Position numbers and translations under genes: made by a program
Shown: positions 1-10,800 of the stretch, piece after piece
Numbering within the stretch: the stretch's first letter is position 1
Layout of the letters: each line of letters opens with the position of its first letter
NCBI GenBank assembly: GCA_039707655.1
Contig: CM077674.1
Coordinates: 236,073,904-236,137,903, forward strand
Direction of reading: 5' to 3'
Length of the DNA stretch: 64,000 bases
Source: Elymus sibiricus
Lineage: Eukaryota; Streptophyta; Magnoliopsida; Poales; Poaceae
The notes under the pieces: model-generated
Databases searched by the model: none
The model's input: only the letters and a program-made list of their open reading frames with translations
Told to the model about the DNA's origin: nothing

Positions 1-1040
1 TTGCCACTTCTCTGTTGCCTTATTGCTTCACTTCGGTCCTACCGAGTTGATGCAATCGGTGCCACCGAGATGAGGATTGCCCTAGCCATTGCACTTCGGT
101 CCATCCGAGTTGTTCGTATCGGTCCCACCGAGATTCCTAACGTTCATATCTTTTACACAGTTCGGTGCTACCGAGATTATTATTTCGGTGTCACCTAGTT
201 GAGTCAAAAGTGTGTAATGGTTAGATTTTGTGTGGAGACTATATATACCCCTCCACCACTTCTTACTCAGTAAGGAGAGCCATCAGAACGTGCCTACACT
301 TCCACCATACATTTTTTGAGAGAGAACCACCTACTCATGTGTTGAGATCAAGCTATTCCATTCCTATCATTTGAATCTTGATTTCTAGCCTATCCCAAGT
401 TGCTTTCCACTCAAATCCCTCTTCCACCATAGCTAAATCTGTGAGGAGTTGTTTGAGTGCTGGGAAGACTATCATTTGAAGCACAAGAGCAAGGAGTTCA
501 TCAACAACACACCGTCTATTACCTTTTGGAGAGTGGTGTCTCCTAGATTGGTTAGGTGTCACTTGGGAGCCTCCAACATGATGTGGAGTTGAACCAAGGA
601 GTTTGTAAGGGCAAGGAGATCGCCTACTTCGTGAAGATCTACCCCGAGTGAGGCTAGTCCTTCGTGGACGTAAGCCATGGTGGAATAGACAAGGTTACTT
701 CTTCGTAGACCCTTCGTGGGTGGAGCCCTTTGTGGACTCGCGCATCCGTTACCCTTCGTGGGTTGAAGTCTCCATCAACATGGACGTACGATAGCACCAC
801 CTATCGGAACCACGCCAAAAACCACCGTGTCTTCATTGCGTTTGAAATCTCCGATCCCCTCCTTTACTTACATATGCAATTGTTTACTTTCCGCTGCTAT
901 ACTCTTAGAATTGCATGTGTAGGGTGATGTTTGACATGTACTATTGCTAAAATCTGCCCACAACTAAAATTGGGAAAAGGTTAGGTTTTATTTGGTCAAG
1001 TAGTCTAATCACTCCCCCTCTAGACATACTTTCGATCCTA
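1..1040 (+). repeat. Fragment of an LTR-type repeat nested in a copia element
   Basis: No coding frame is visible. The left end holds six short hairpin motifs of the form TCGGT-N4-CCGAG at about 33, 56, 96, 119, 162 and 185, followed by a TATA box (239-247), which looks like an LTR promoter. The sequence then runs without coding signal to a junction at about 1040 (CTCCCCCTCTAGACATAC, then CGATCCTACA), after which copia coding sequence begins in mid-domain. I infer that this is the right end of a large element inserted into the copia polyprotein and extending past the window start. The family is not identified. Confidence 0.4.
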
Positions 1041-1043
1041 CAG

Positions 1044-1598
1044 CATGCTATTCAAAGAGTTATGTGCTATTTGAAAGGTACTATGAACTATGGACTTCAC
1101 TATACCGGATACCCGTCGGTACTTGAAGGGTATAGTGATGCGAATTGGATCTCTGATGCTGATGAGATGAAGGCCACAGCTGGGTATGTATTTACTTTTG
1201 GAGGTGGTGCTGTTTCCTGAAAGTCTTGCAAGCAAACGATCTTAACGAGATCGACAATGGAAGCAGAATTAACAGCATTAGACACATCTGGTGGCGAAGC
1301 AGAATGGCTTCGAGATCTTTTGATGGACTTGCCAATGGTTGACAAGCCGGTTCCGGCCATCCTTATGAACTGTGACAATCAAACAGTTATTGTCAAGGTG
1401 AAGAGTTCAAAGGACAACATGAAGTCCAACAAACACATAAGAATGAGATTGAAAGCTGTCAGAAAATTAAGGAACTCCGGAGTGATAGCGTTGGATTATA
1501 TCCAAACGGCTAAGAATCTGGCAGATCCCTTTACTAAAGGGCTATCATGTGTTGTGATAGATAGTGCATCGAGGGAGATGGGTATGAGACCCACATGA
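1044..1598 (+). pseudogene. Ty1/copia polyprotein C-terminus (reverse transcriptase end and RNase H)
   Basis: The frame reads [20 protein letters not shown], then YSDANW, TAGYVF, KSCKQTILTRST and MEAELTAL, and later ADPFTKGL. This is the standard end of a copia Pol polyprotein: the RT/RNase H linker, the RNase H catalytic stretch and the terminal 'ADPFTK' block. The upstream part is separated by another element that joins at about 1041. One in-frame TGA at 1218-1220 replaces the Trp normally found before K-S-x-K/R-Q, so the frame is inactive as it stands. The normal stop is at 1596-1598. The class is certain; the family name is not. Confidence 0.85.
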
Positions 1599-2144
1599 GT
1601 TGCCATGGTAGTAACCCAACCTATGTGATCGGAGATCCCGTGAAGTAGGACCTGGGAAAACAAGTCAGTGGTGAACTGAGGAGAGTAATTTTACTAACCC
1701 ACTCCGTTGGAGATGCAATACTCTCGAAAAACTGTATGGTAGGATGACTACTGTCTTAATGTGTTCCAAGGCTTATATATATAAGCAAGATGCTGTCCTA
1801 CAGAGCGATCTTTGGAGGAACACAACTATATGAGTCCGACTGCTGGTCACAGTCTATGAGATTGGGGTGATCTCTAGCAAGCTCATGAATAGGCCAGGAG
1901 TGTGACTAATATGCTCCACCCGAGGGGTCAGCCTTCGGCAGTCTCGTACTAGTAAGACATGTGGTGAAACTTCTTTACGCCAAACTGAAAATTCAAGGCA
2001 TAGTCCATTGTTCAGTTGTGAAGGAGTGTAACTATCTGCTCTAGGTGAAGTTCAACCTTAACCGGTCTTCACTGAAATACTGGTATATCAAAACAGTGTT
2101 TGGAACAAAAGGATAAAATGGGCCCTTGAGATCTGGTGGAGGAT
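1599..2144 (+). other. Copia 3' non-coding internal region with polypurine tract
   Basis: Non-coding DNA between the copia pol stop and its 3' LTR. A purine-rich stretch at 2133-2144 (TGGTGGAGGA core) directly precedes the LTR start and is the likely plus-strand primer. A TATATATATA run occurs near 1775. Confidence 0.6.
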
Positions 2145-3106
2145 TGTTGAAATATGAGTTGGGCCTAGGGCCCATCTAACAATTTCAGAAAAATCTCTAA
2201 GGGCCCATGTGGGTGTATGGCACTAGGTGTGGTGGGAAGTTTAGTCTCATACCGCTAGTGGAGAAGGAGTTGGACCTCCTTATAAGGGATTCTCTTCCAC
2301 ATGCTATTGGAGCTTGAGAAGAGAAGTGGTTCCCGCGCGCTCCTCCTCTGCCGCCCGCCTCGCCACGCCACGCCTCGTCACGACGCGTCACGGGTTGCGG
2401 GATTGAGCCGAGCCGAGCTCACACCTATGCGCTTCTTTTTGCCGGTCAGGAACGGAGAGTCTTTGACAGATGGGGCCACGATCTGAGACGTCAGATCGTG
2501 GGCTGTCACCGACTTGGACGTGGGTTCAGCCCACGTCTCTCCACGGGGCCGCGCCTATATATGTGAGGCGCTGCAAACCCTAGTCGTCACGCGAAACAGA
2601 TCGCATCTCTGCCTTGCCTCCACGCCCACTGCCGCCGGTGATCCCATCCCGTCCGCCGCATACACGGTCGACGGGAGAGCAGGCCTCCGAAACCCCGCCT
2701 CTCCGGATCCTATACGGGAGAGGGGCGATTAGGTTTTTGGGGAGCGACTACGCGAATGCTCGCCTCCGTTCGTCTGTTCCCCTACTTCGTCCACGTCCGC
2801 CGCATCGACTTCGTCATCACCATGTCCACCGATGCCGACAAAGCCGCCGCCGAAGCCAAGAAGAAGGCCGCCGAGGATGCCGCCGCCGCCGCGGCTTCTG
2901 CCTGGCCTACTGGAGGGTATAACTCGTTTATCCCGCTCCTTCTGATTTCTGTTTTAGCCATGCTAGCGTTATACGTAGATGTGTCTGCTGTTAGCGTAGT
3001 ATGTGTTTGCTTTACCGAATATCAGCATGTGTTTATTTCTGTCAATGCCATGCTAGTAATTTATTCGTGGATTAAATTAATCGGAAGATTGTCTATTTAC
3101 TCAGCA
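2145..3106 (+). mobile_element. Copia 3' LTR (about 962 bp)
   Basis: Starts TGTTGA after a polypurine tract and ends TCAGCA, giving the TG...CA ends and short inverted termini expected of an LTR. A TATA box (CCTATATATG, about 2555-2564) lies mid-LTR. Downstream, at 2822, is a reading frame beginning MSTDADKAAAEAKKKAAEDA that meets a possible splice donor (GGAGG|GTATAA) near 2919. The right end is fixed by resumption of a host reading frame (minus strand) at 3107. The 5' end of the element is outside the window, so its target duplication cannot be checked. Confidence 0.7.
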
Positions 3107-3444
3107 GCTCGTGCCGGGCTGGAAGCACTCGTCGCGAATTGGGCTCCGTGACGCGATGCGGAGATTCAGAGTGAACTCTAGGTCAGCACCGCGGGGCCGC
3201 CGGCAGTTGCTGCCGGGTCGAGGCCGGAGACGGTTGTGATGACCACAGAGTACTCTGGATCCTCAGAGACAGAAGAAATCCAGAACAGAAAGCCCATCAA
3301 GCATATCACAAGGGCGAACAAGATGCAGATGCAAATGGTGCTGACACACCGGCAGCTTCCAGCGCAAGGATTATTGGTTTCTCGCTCCGCCTGGCACGGG
3401 CGCACTTCCATCTCCATGGCTGCCCAGCGAGCTTCCGTTCCCAT
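3107..3444 (-). pseudogene. Truncated paralogue of the neighbouring small membrane-protein gene
   Basis: From ATG 3444 the frame reads MGTEARWAAMEMEVRPC..., a single membrane segment (ICICILFALVICLMGFLFWI), then SEDPEYSVVITTVSGLDP. This matches PEYSVAVAAFSGLDP of the intact gene at 4645-5343 in order and spacing. At 3178 the frame stops, but similarity continues in another frame as TLNLRI...DEC...PGTS, matching DLTFRI...AEC...GTT of the paralogue, so about one base appears to be missing near 3180. Similarity ends at 3107, exactly where the copia LTR begins, so roughly the last 145 residues are lost. It is transcribed away from its paralogue and keeps a similar TATA box. Confidence 0.8.
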
Positions 3445-3578
3445 GGCCACCGTTACGACTGAAGCTTCCTTGAGAAGAAGAGAGACGACTTATCCGATTA
3501 GCGTTGGATCGGCCCTCCCAACCGTTGTAGATCCAATCGTCTCGTACCGTCCTGCCGCCCGCACAGCCTCACCCGATC

Positions 3579-3585
3579 ATATATA
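3579..3585 (-). promoter_or_regulatory. TATA box of the truncated paralogue
   Basis: On the minus strand the context is TCCTATATATG, about 135 bases before the ATG at 3444. The intact paralogue has TCCTATATATC upstream of its ATG, so the core promoter is shared by descent. An A-tailed retroposed sequence ends only a few bases upstream of it. Confidence 0.55.
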
Positions 3586-3589
3586 GGAC

Positions 3590-4257
3590 TTTTTTTTCAT
3601 GGTAATACGTGTCTCATTTATAGAATAAAGATCAAGTTACAAGGCACGTAAGCACCGACCTTACATGACTGAAAAGATAGGAAAATCCTATGCAAAATAC
3701 CAGTGTCTGTCCCTTTCCTTCGACACCACCAGAGCGGCCACCAAAGAGGAAGAATACAGATCACCTCTTTACCCAAGCTCGATGCGGCTCCATCGCTGAT
3801 CTGCAGCTTTACGGACCTCCAAAGTAGTTTGCCAGAAGCAAAACCATTACCGTTGAAAGAATCAGACCGGGGCAACATGTCCCCGGACACGCCATCGAAC
3901 TTCAGAACTGACACCCCCGCGTGACGACGACGTCGGAGGAGAAAACCAGAATTGTCAGCCTCCAACCACAAACCCAGCACAAGATGCTCCATCTTCCAGC
4001 TGTCACTTGCGTAGACAACCGTCTGCGCGTACTCCTGAACGACCAAACCTCCCTGCTCCACCATGACGTCGGAGACAACGCCACAACAATGGGGACAGAG
4101 TAGAAGAAGAGACACACCTGATGAAGTCGTCGCCGCCGCCTCGCCAACACCATCCATGAACCCTAACGCCGCCTATCTGAAGGATCGGCAGACACACGAT
4201 GCCATCATACACATACGTTGGACTTGGTTCGTTGGACTCCCCATGGCTTATGATTGA
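3590..4257 (-). mobile_element. A-tailed retroposed sequence (LINE-like or processed transcript)
   Basis: On the minus strand the sequence ends with TCTTTATTCTATAAATGAG and, after ATTACCATG, eight A residues (T8 at 3590-3597), as in a polyadenylated retroposed copy. It holds an open frame (4157 to 3618, 179 codons, beginning MDGVGEAAATTSSGVSLLLL) that I do not recognise; it has a hydrophobic C-terminal third and no retroelement motif. The right border is approximate and I found no convincing target duplication. It sits between the two divergent membrane-protein genes. Confidence 0.35.
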
Positions 4258-4566
4258 GTCCTGCTATATACACGTACGTACGTCAAACTTACGTACGTCC
4301 GGTTAGCAATCTCATACCTTGAAATTGATATATGCAATCATACCTAATGTGATCGCAGCACCTAATTAAAGACCAGATCATGTACACATGACACTCGTAT
4401 TCCAATTAAACTGTGGAAAAACGTTAGATCCGTAGCAGATGTATGAGCATGTTTATATACAACACCAAAGCTTCGCACCTACATTAGTCCCCGGTCAATC
4501 TGTGTCATTGCCCAATTCATGGGCGTACGGCACACAAACACCGGATAACTAACGCCCTTCACATCC

Positions 4567-4573
4567 TATATAT
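4567..4573 (+). promoter_or_regulatory. TATA box of the small membrane-protein gene
   Basis: TATATAT in the context ATCCTATATATCGAA, 72 bases before the ATG at 4645. Its similarity to the box of the broken divergent paralogue supports both as real core promoters. Confidence 0.6.
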
Positions 4574-4644
4574 CGAACGTAGCCGCGCACAACAGGCCAA
4601 GAAGAGGAGGAAAGCCCCGCGGGAAGAAGCTAACAGCGCGCGCC

Positions 4645-5343
4645 ATGGCGGCAGCTCGAGACGACGACATCGACGGCGGCGGGTGCGATCTGTGGAAGTG
4701 TTTCGGGGACGCCGTGCCGGCCATCCTCGGCGCCCTGACGGCGCTAGTGATCATAACGCCCGTCCTCTACTGGTGCTACGCGGGCACCGAGGACTCGACC
4801 AAGATCCCGGAGTACAGCGTCGCCGTCGCGGCCTTCTCGGGCCTCGACCCCGACCTCGACCTCCCGCGCGCCACGCTCGACCCCGCCTTCGACCTCACCT
4901 TCCGCATCAAGGAGCCGCGCAGGTACAGCGCCGAGTGCGTGGAGCGCGGCACCACGGCGTCCGTCTCCTACCGTCGCGTCGTGCTCGCGAGCGGGCCCGT
5001 TCCGGAGTTCTGCGCGAGGAAGGAGAACGTCACGGAGCTGGGATCCGTGATGGCGTGGGGCAACGCCGTGCCCGTGCCGCGGTTCGCGCGGGAGCACCTC
5101 GCCGAGGAGCTGCGGCGAGGGGACGCGGTGGTGGACGTGGCACTGTTGGGGCCGGCGGCGGCGAGGCACCTGCAGAAGGTGGTCGAGTGTAGGGCCGGCT
5201 TGGGCCGCGGCGAGACCTCGCCGCAGTGCAAGGTGACGTCCCAGTATCCGGTCTCGCCCGAGCCCGAGTACCCGCTCGGGCCACGGCCGGCGAGGAAGCT
5301 TCTTGAGCCATGGCGCGGATTGATCAATAGAGTTTTATGTTAG
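4645..5343 (+). CDS. Single-pass membrane protein, grass-type LEA2-like family
   Basis: Intronless frame of 232 residues. A short acidic N-terminus (MAAARDDDIDGGG) is followed by one membrane segment (about residues 27-47, AVPAILGALTALVIITPVLY), the family motif PEYSVAVAAFSGLDP (about 57-71), and a soluble domain with DLTFRI, RRYSAEC and SVSYRRVVLASG. This layout, a cytosolic tail, one anchor and a beta-rich outer domain, resembles NDR1/HIN1-like LEA2 proteins, which act at the plasma membrane. The LEA2 link is inference from layout, and no biochemical role can be given. The ATG is chosen for its strong context (GCGCGCCATGG) and spacing from the TATA box. GC content is high, as in many grass single-exon genes. 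A broken divergent paralogue lies 1.2 kb away. Confidence 0.75.
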   Translation: MAAARDDDIDGGGCDLWKCFGDAVPAILGALTALVIITPVLYWCYAGTEDSTKIPEYSVAVAAFSGLDPDLDLPRATLDPAFDLTFRIKEPRRYSAECVERGTTASVSYRRVVLASGPVPEFCARKENVTELGSVMAWGNAVPVPRFAREHLAEELRRGDAVVDVALLGPAAARHLQKVVECRAGLGRGETSPQCKVTSQYPVSPEPEYPLGPRPARKLLEPWRGLINRVLC

Positions 5344-6053
5344 TTTTGCATCTTGGATAACTAGTTAGGTGCATATAGAATCAATTTTTTTACAGTAGCC
5401 CTACTACTAGATTTTTTAAATTTTTTTGAGACATGCCCTACTAGATTTTGCTTCTTGTTATATTTGTTTAGGGCCTTCCAAGGACGAAAAAAAATTAAGG
5501 TGGGGCGAACTCTTCGGTAAATTTTTTTGATGCAAAATCGTAATAGTCAATACACACTAACAATGCACATTGATACTTTCATGTGATCCTCAACAGAATA
5601 ACCAAGGACAATGAAAATGTAAAAATGTTTAAATAGAAAAAGAATCTAAAACATACCGATAATGAAGCTTTCAATGGCAAAGAAGACCTAGGCAATGACA
5701 ATGCCCTACCCTTGTTCTGAAAATCTTCCTCAATTTTATCAAGGCCCTACCCTTGGAGCTACTGCCACTACCAAGTACTTCAAAATATTTTTTTCAAATC
5801 TGCAGTTCACAACACTAAATTGTCTCTAAAAATCTAAAATCATTTCAATTGCATGTTACAAGCTACTAAAAAATGGTACTAAAATTTAGAGACATACCCA
5901 TTCCCTTTAGCTTTGCTAGCCCCTTCCCTTCCCTCTCCATTTTCAGTTGGGGACGACGCTACGCTGCACTGCGTTCTTATGCCCGTGAAGGATGCGCAAT
6001 TGAGTGTTGGCTTTTAGAACGCTAGAACAAATCCACCGGAAGTTGTACACGTA
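5344..6053. other. 3' flank of the membrane-protein gene
   Basis: AT-rich sequence without a supported gene. It should hold the 3' UTR of the upstream gene. I see no clear element ends until the hAT target duplication at 6054. Confidence 0.5.
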
Positions 6054-6061
6054 CGTGCAGG

Positions 6062-6500
6062 CAGTGGCGAATCTACAAAGAAACTGGAGGGTGGGCTGGG
6101 CTGCCTGTGTCATGTGAATATATGTTGGGCTGGGCTTACAAGTGGCTGGGTTGGGCCTTTACACTAGTACTCCCTCCATTCCATAATGTAGTGCATATAG
6201 ATTTTTCTGAAAGTCAAACTTTGAACACTTTGACCAAGTTTATAAAGAAAACTGTCTACATCTACACTATCAAACATGTACATTATGAAAATATAACTCA
6301 TGATGTATCCAGTGATGTGCATTTGGTATTCTAGATGTACTTATTTTTCTCTATAAAGATGGTCAAAGTTTGTAATGTTTGACTTTATCAAAAATCTATA
6401 GGCACTACGTTATGAAACGGAGGGAGTAGTAAAAATTAATTTTGCAAAGCTGGAGGGGGGGCTTGAGCCTATTGAAGGCCCCCTGGTAGATTCGCCACTG
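6062..6500. mobile_element. hAT-type MITE carrying a nested Stowaway MITE
   Basis: Both ends carry a perfect 15-bp inverted repeat, CAGTGGCGAATCTAC, flanked by an 8-bp direct duplication CGTGCAGG (6054-6061 and 6501-6508). An 8-bp duplication with CAGTGGCG-type ends is the hAT pattern. There is no transposase frame. Without the nested Stowaway (6170-6426) the element is about 180 bp. Confidence 0.85.
6170..6426. mobile_element. Stowaway MITE (Tc1/mariner type), 257 bp
   Basis: Ends CTCCCTCC...GGAGGGAG with long inverted repeats (ATAATGTAGTGC at the left matches ATAACGTAGTGC read from the right) and TA target duplications at 6168-6169 and 6427-6428. It lies wholly inside the hAT MITE, so it arrived later. 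Confidence 0.9.
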
Positions 6501-6508
6501 CGTGCAGG

Positions 6509-7824
6509 TGCAAAGCTAGAAGAAGCAAGCAACCTAGCAGGTTGATTGCTAGCTTGATTGATCTTCCTTGGAATAGTGCGCGCACGGCTAGCCAGAACCA
6601 CACGTAGGTATGGGACCTGGTAGAGACTAGCTCGTAATTGATCGGATCGACTCGATCTCAACGAAAAACTCACGGCAACTCATGAACTAAAAACTCGTGC
6701 CAGCCGAGAGATGCATATGCATAGGTATAGGAAAAATTTACCGCCGATTCAAAGTATGGCGGCCGCCACACCTTGCCCACTAGAGTCCTCCGCCGGTGGG
6801 GCCTTCTATGGTGATCGCTGCATGCAGATTGTGTGCTGGATACTTATTTTTCAAGAACATGCAGACCAAGATTGTATTGAAAGTTACAGGCGCTCTTACT
6901 GTTATAGACCTCTTTTGTGCAAAACGGAGAGGATCAAGGTTCTTCCCACATGACATCTCATAGTTCAACTTTTTCCTATTGTTTTCTTCACACACAGAAC
7001 GGGGATGGGCTATAGTAAGTTCAGCCGTAACTTTTTAACTGGGAAAATCATGACAAGTTGAGGCTTGGTAAAAAAGGCTCTAAATAACACGATGCTTTGC
7101 TCAACTAGAGCAAACTAGCTGTTAAAATAAACAAGCACGAATCATAAAAATGCGTACTTGTGCAACAATCTGACCAAACGTGCCCCAGTCGTCCATGCAG
7201 AAAATATATAGTCCAGAGCAATTGAGCAGAAAAAAAAAACACCAGCAGATAAAGCTTGCGATGCGCCTTTTAAGGCCACGAAGCAGAGCATCATCAGAGA
7301 CCAACAAACATTTCATTTGAAACGCGAAATTGGATCCAAGGAACTGCATCGCAAATTCGCAATGCACCCCCAAAAACTCAAAATTTCCAAGGTTCCATCA
7401 CACCAGACGAAACCAGACCATCTTATCTACATTACCAAATACCTAATGAAAATTGTTCACCGATAAAACAACTTAGTGACAAGCTAGCCTACCCTAGACC
7501 CTCTTCCCCTTGAAGCCATTATACCAATCTCCAGCCCCACTCCTACTTACTTCCCAAACCTTATTCCTTGACACCACAGGAGTATACCCCCCACAATGTA
7601 TTTACCACCGTGAGCCCTCCATCACCTTCTCCAGTATACCACCCCCACAACATATATACCTCCAAGCCCGGCCCATCCCCACCTTCTCCGGTATACCACC
7701 ACCACGACTCAAACCAGAAAAACAAAAGATGGATACTAAACTACTACATTTCGACCTACTAAGCGTTATTTCTTCACCATCATACGTGTGCTTGCTTCAC
7801 AGGATCATGGTGTGCCACTACCTT
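6509..7824. other. 3' region downstream of the RING-VWA gene
   Basis: No supported coding frame. The part nearest 7824 should be the 3' UTR of the minus-strand RING/VWA gene. I see no element ends in it. Confidence 0.45.
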
Positions 7825-10800
7825 CTACCTTGGTTGAGGCTTCTGGATGAATGACCTTGTTGGTACGATGATCTGCGGCCTTGGGATCTGAGGCGAAGGG
7901 CAGTGGTTCTGCGAGCGCTGCAGCATCTGAACCATGGATGGTGTTTGATACGAGTAAACGAGTGAACTGCTGTCCATGGAGTCACCGCGCGTTGTGGCTC
8001 TCTGCCAAGAGTGCGAGCTCAGTCCAGACAGCAGATATGCCCTCCCTGAAGCCTCGTAGCGTTGCCGGTTAGCCATCCTCTCCTGCATCTCCCTCAGCTC
8101 TGCATCAAGGGCCATGCATAAACGGTCCCCATTCCGGCTTGAAAAGGACTCCAACAATACCCTTCGGCACTCCTCGAGAATAGCCACTGCTTCAGAAAGA
8201 ACACCTCTCTCAGCAGCAGCCCTTGCAGCCTCAATAGAATCGGCGGCACGAACTCGGTTCCTCTCACGATCAACCTCCATGCAAACAGGTTCAGGTGTGC
8301 GTGATTTTGGCCTCAGGATCATCACGTCATTGCCTTGGATCTTGATACACTCATTTGTCACCGGATCTCTGTAGGAAAAGGCAATCTTCAACAGTATGGT
8401 CTGTTCACGGGATTGCGGGAAGCTCACAGATAGCAAAAAGTCCCTCTCCTCGTCAGCATAAAGATGTCCAACATCAATTGAACCATTTCGCCCATCTCCT
8501 GCCACCTTACTCAAGTAGCTACCAGATTTGATGGAACGAAGCTGGACACCAGTATGCACACACTGCACAGTTAGGCGCATATCCTGAACAACAACACTAA
8601 GAAGACCACCAATGCACTGAGCAAATGCATCCTGAATCACACCCTCGTCCTCGATAAAGGAAAATGTACCACCAGAGACCTCGGCAATTGAGTGCAAAGC
8701 ATCTGAATCATGGTCTGCTCCAAAACCAAACCCATGGACAGGCACTATGCCTACAGCATGGTTTAGAATGGAAGATGGAACAAGTGACCTATAATCAGGC
8801 CGGGTTCCCCTAACATTTGAGGAAATATTATAGGTATCTTGACCATCTGATAACAGAATAATACTGCATACTGGATTCTTATAACTGCGATCCTCAATAA
8901 CCTTACCAGCTTTCTTCAACGCATCAGCAATATTTGTGCCACCACCAGCACCAAGTGAGTTAACAGCCTGCAGGGCCTGCTGTCGGCCAGAGTGTGACAT
9001 GCGTCGGAGATGGAACAACCTTCTGGCAGTAGACGAGAAAGCAATGACTGAAAGGCGATCGGATGGACCAAGGTGTTGAATAACAAAACCCATTGCTCGC
9101 TTCAACAGCGCCAACTTGGTTCCTGCCATACTGCCGCTAACATCAAGCAAGGTAACAAGATCAACAGGAGCACGAGATGTCGGATACCCAACTGAGGTTG
9201 CATTAACCGGTCTGCTTGTGATCTGCTCTGGGTTCGCACAGGGGGCCTTCAGATGGATCAGAACAGCGAAATCGTCTTGAGATGATGACTGTGGAATGGC
9301 CGAGAACTCTGAATATGTCTTCATTTCCACAGTTTTACTAGACCTAACATCACAATTGTCAGCAGCCTCCATCAGCTGCAAAGGTTCATCATCATTGAAC
9401 TCTACTGGCTCAGAAGTATGCAAGGCGGGTGCTTCTCGCTGCCGGGTTGGAACTTGACGGAGGAGAGCCATGTAAGCATCTTGTTGGGGTAATCGAGCTT
9501 GGTTCACATTCAACCCACTTCTTCCACGAGGAATAATAGAAGATAGCGAGCGATTAAAAGGTATCTCTTTCCACTTTGCTCGGCAAACTGGGCATACATA
9601 ATTCCCATGTTTTACACTGGAGGAGATGCAGTGAAAATGGAACATGTGAGAACATTCAGCAGTGAAGAGGGCTTGCCCATGACCTGGCTTCATGGAATCA
9701 AAACATATCGCGCACGTTTTCTGTTGGAAAAGAAACAGAACATGTATTAATTTAATTGTACGTCATTAGAATTTATCCCTTAGAAGCAGTTAAACAAAAG
9801 AAACACAGGAGATGTTCAATAATGATGGACATAATCTCAGAAAACAAGGATCGCTTGGAAACATTTATAGCAAATACACCAAAAAGTACCATTTTGAGAA
9901 ACTGATGTCAAAGTTACAAAATCAACACCATCCATTTTTAACTCCAACCAATGTTTGACCATATTGCATAGTTGAAATGTCAATTTGACAAGTCCTTAAA
10001 ATACTTTAAATCATTTGGCAACCCAACACCCCAACGGCACTTATCAAGTCCAATTCAAAAGCCAGCAAGACACCCACCTAAGATGCCCTATATAAGTTGC
10101 TGTCTATATTTATGAATTCCAGCACACATAGTTATTGTGTCAGGCACTCTAGCTAAGCAGACATGTCAGGTTAAAGAGTTAATTTGTACAAGCAATGAGC
10201 TGATAATTAAACACTATAAATGGTAGGAAACATTTATCCTAAAGCTTCCAAATCTACAAGCAGCTTACAAAGGTACTCCTGGTTCAGCACGCAGTCGGAT
10301 TTCATTCAACTAATATTAGGATGGTTTTCCATGTTTTTATTAGGATGATGGGGCTGTTATCAAGAACCTACCTTCATTAACGAGCTTATTCTAATGAATG
10401 AATGGTCTTGCCAAGAACCACCAAATCTTTTGAAAGGTATTTATTTCAGAAAGTTGACCACATGAAAAACGAAAGCTCATCTCAATCAACTTGTAGATTC
10501 ATAGCTGTGTCTCAACCTCATGCATGCATTTGACACATTTATTCAAGGCCAATCTGCATGCTATATCCTCCCACCCACCCTCTAGTTAGGTGGTCTCCAC
10601 CGTGTCCAATTTATAATTATCACCAGTGTACCAACATTATAATTATAATTTTCATATTTTCTAAAAAAATAGTGGAATAGACAAAGGATGGTACTATTTC
10701 TTTAATGTATTTTTAATAAAACTAATGCAGAAAACCAATTAGAAGTAAAAAAACATATTGCCAATACATAACAAAGGTCAAAGGATAACAATTAGGGACT

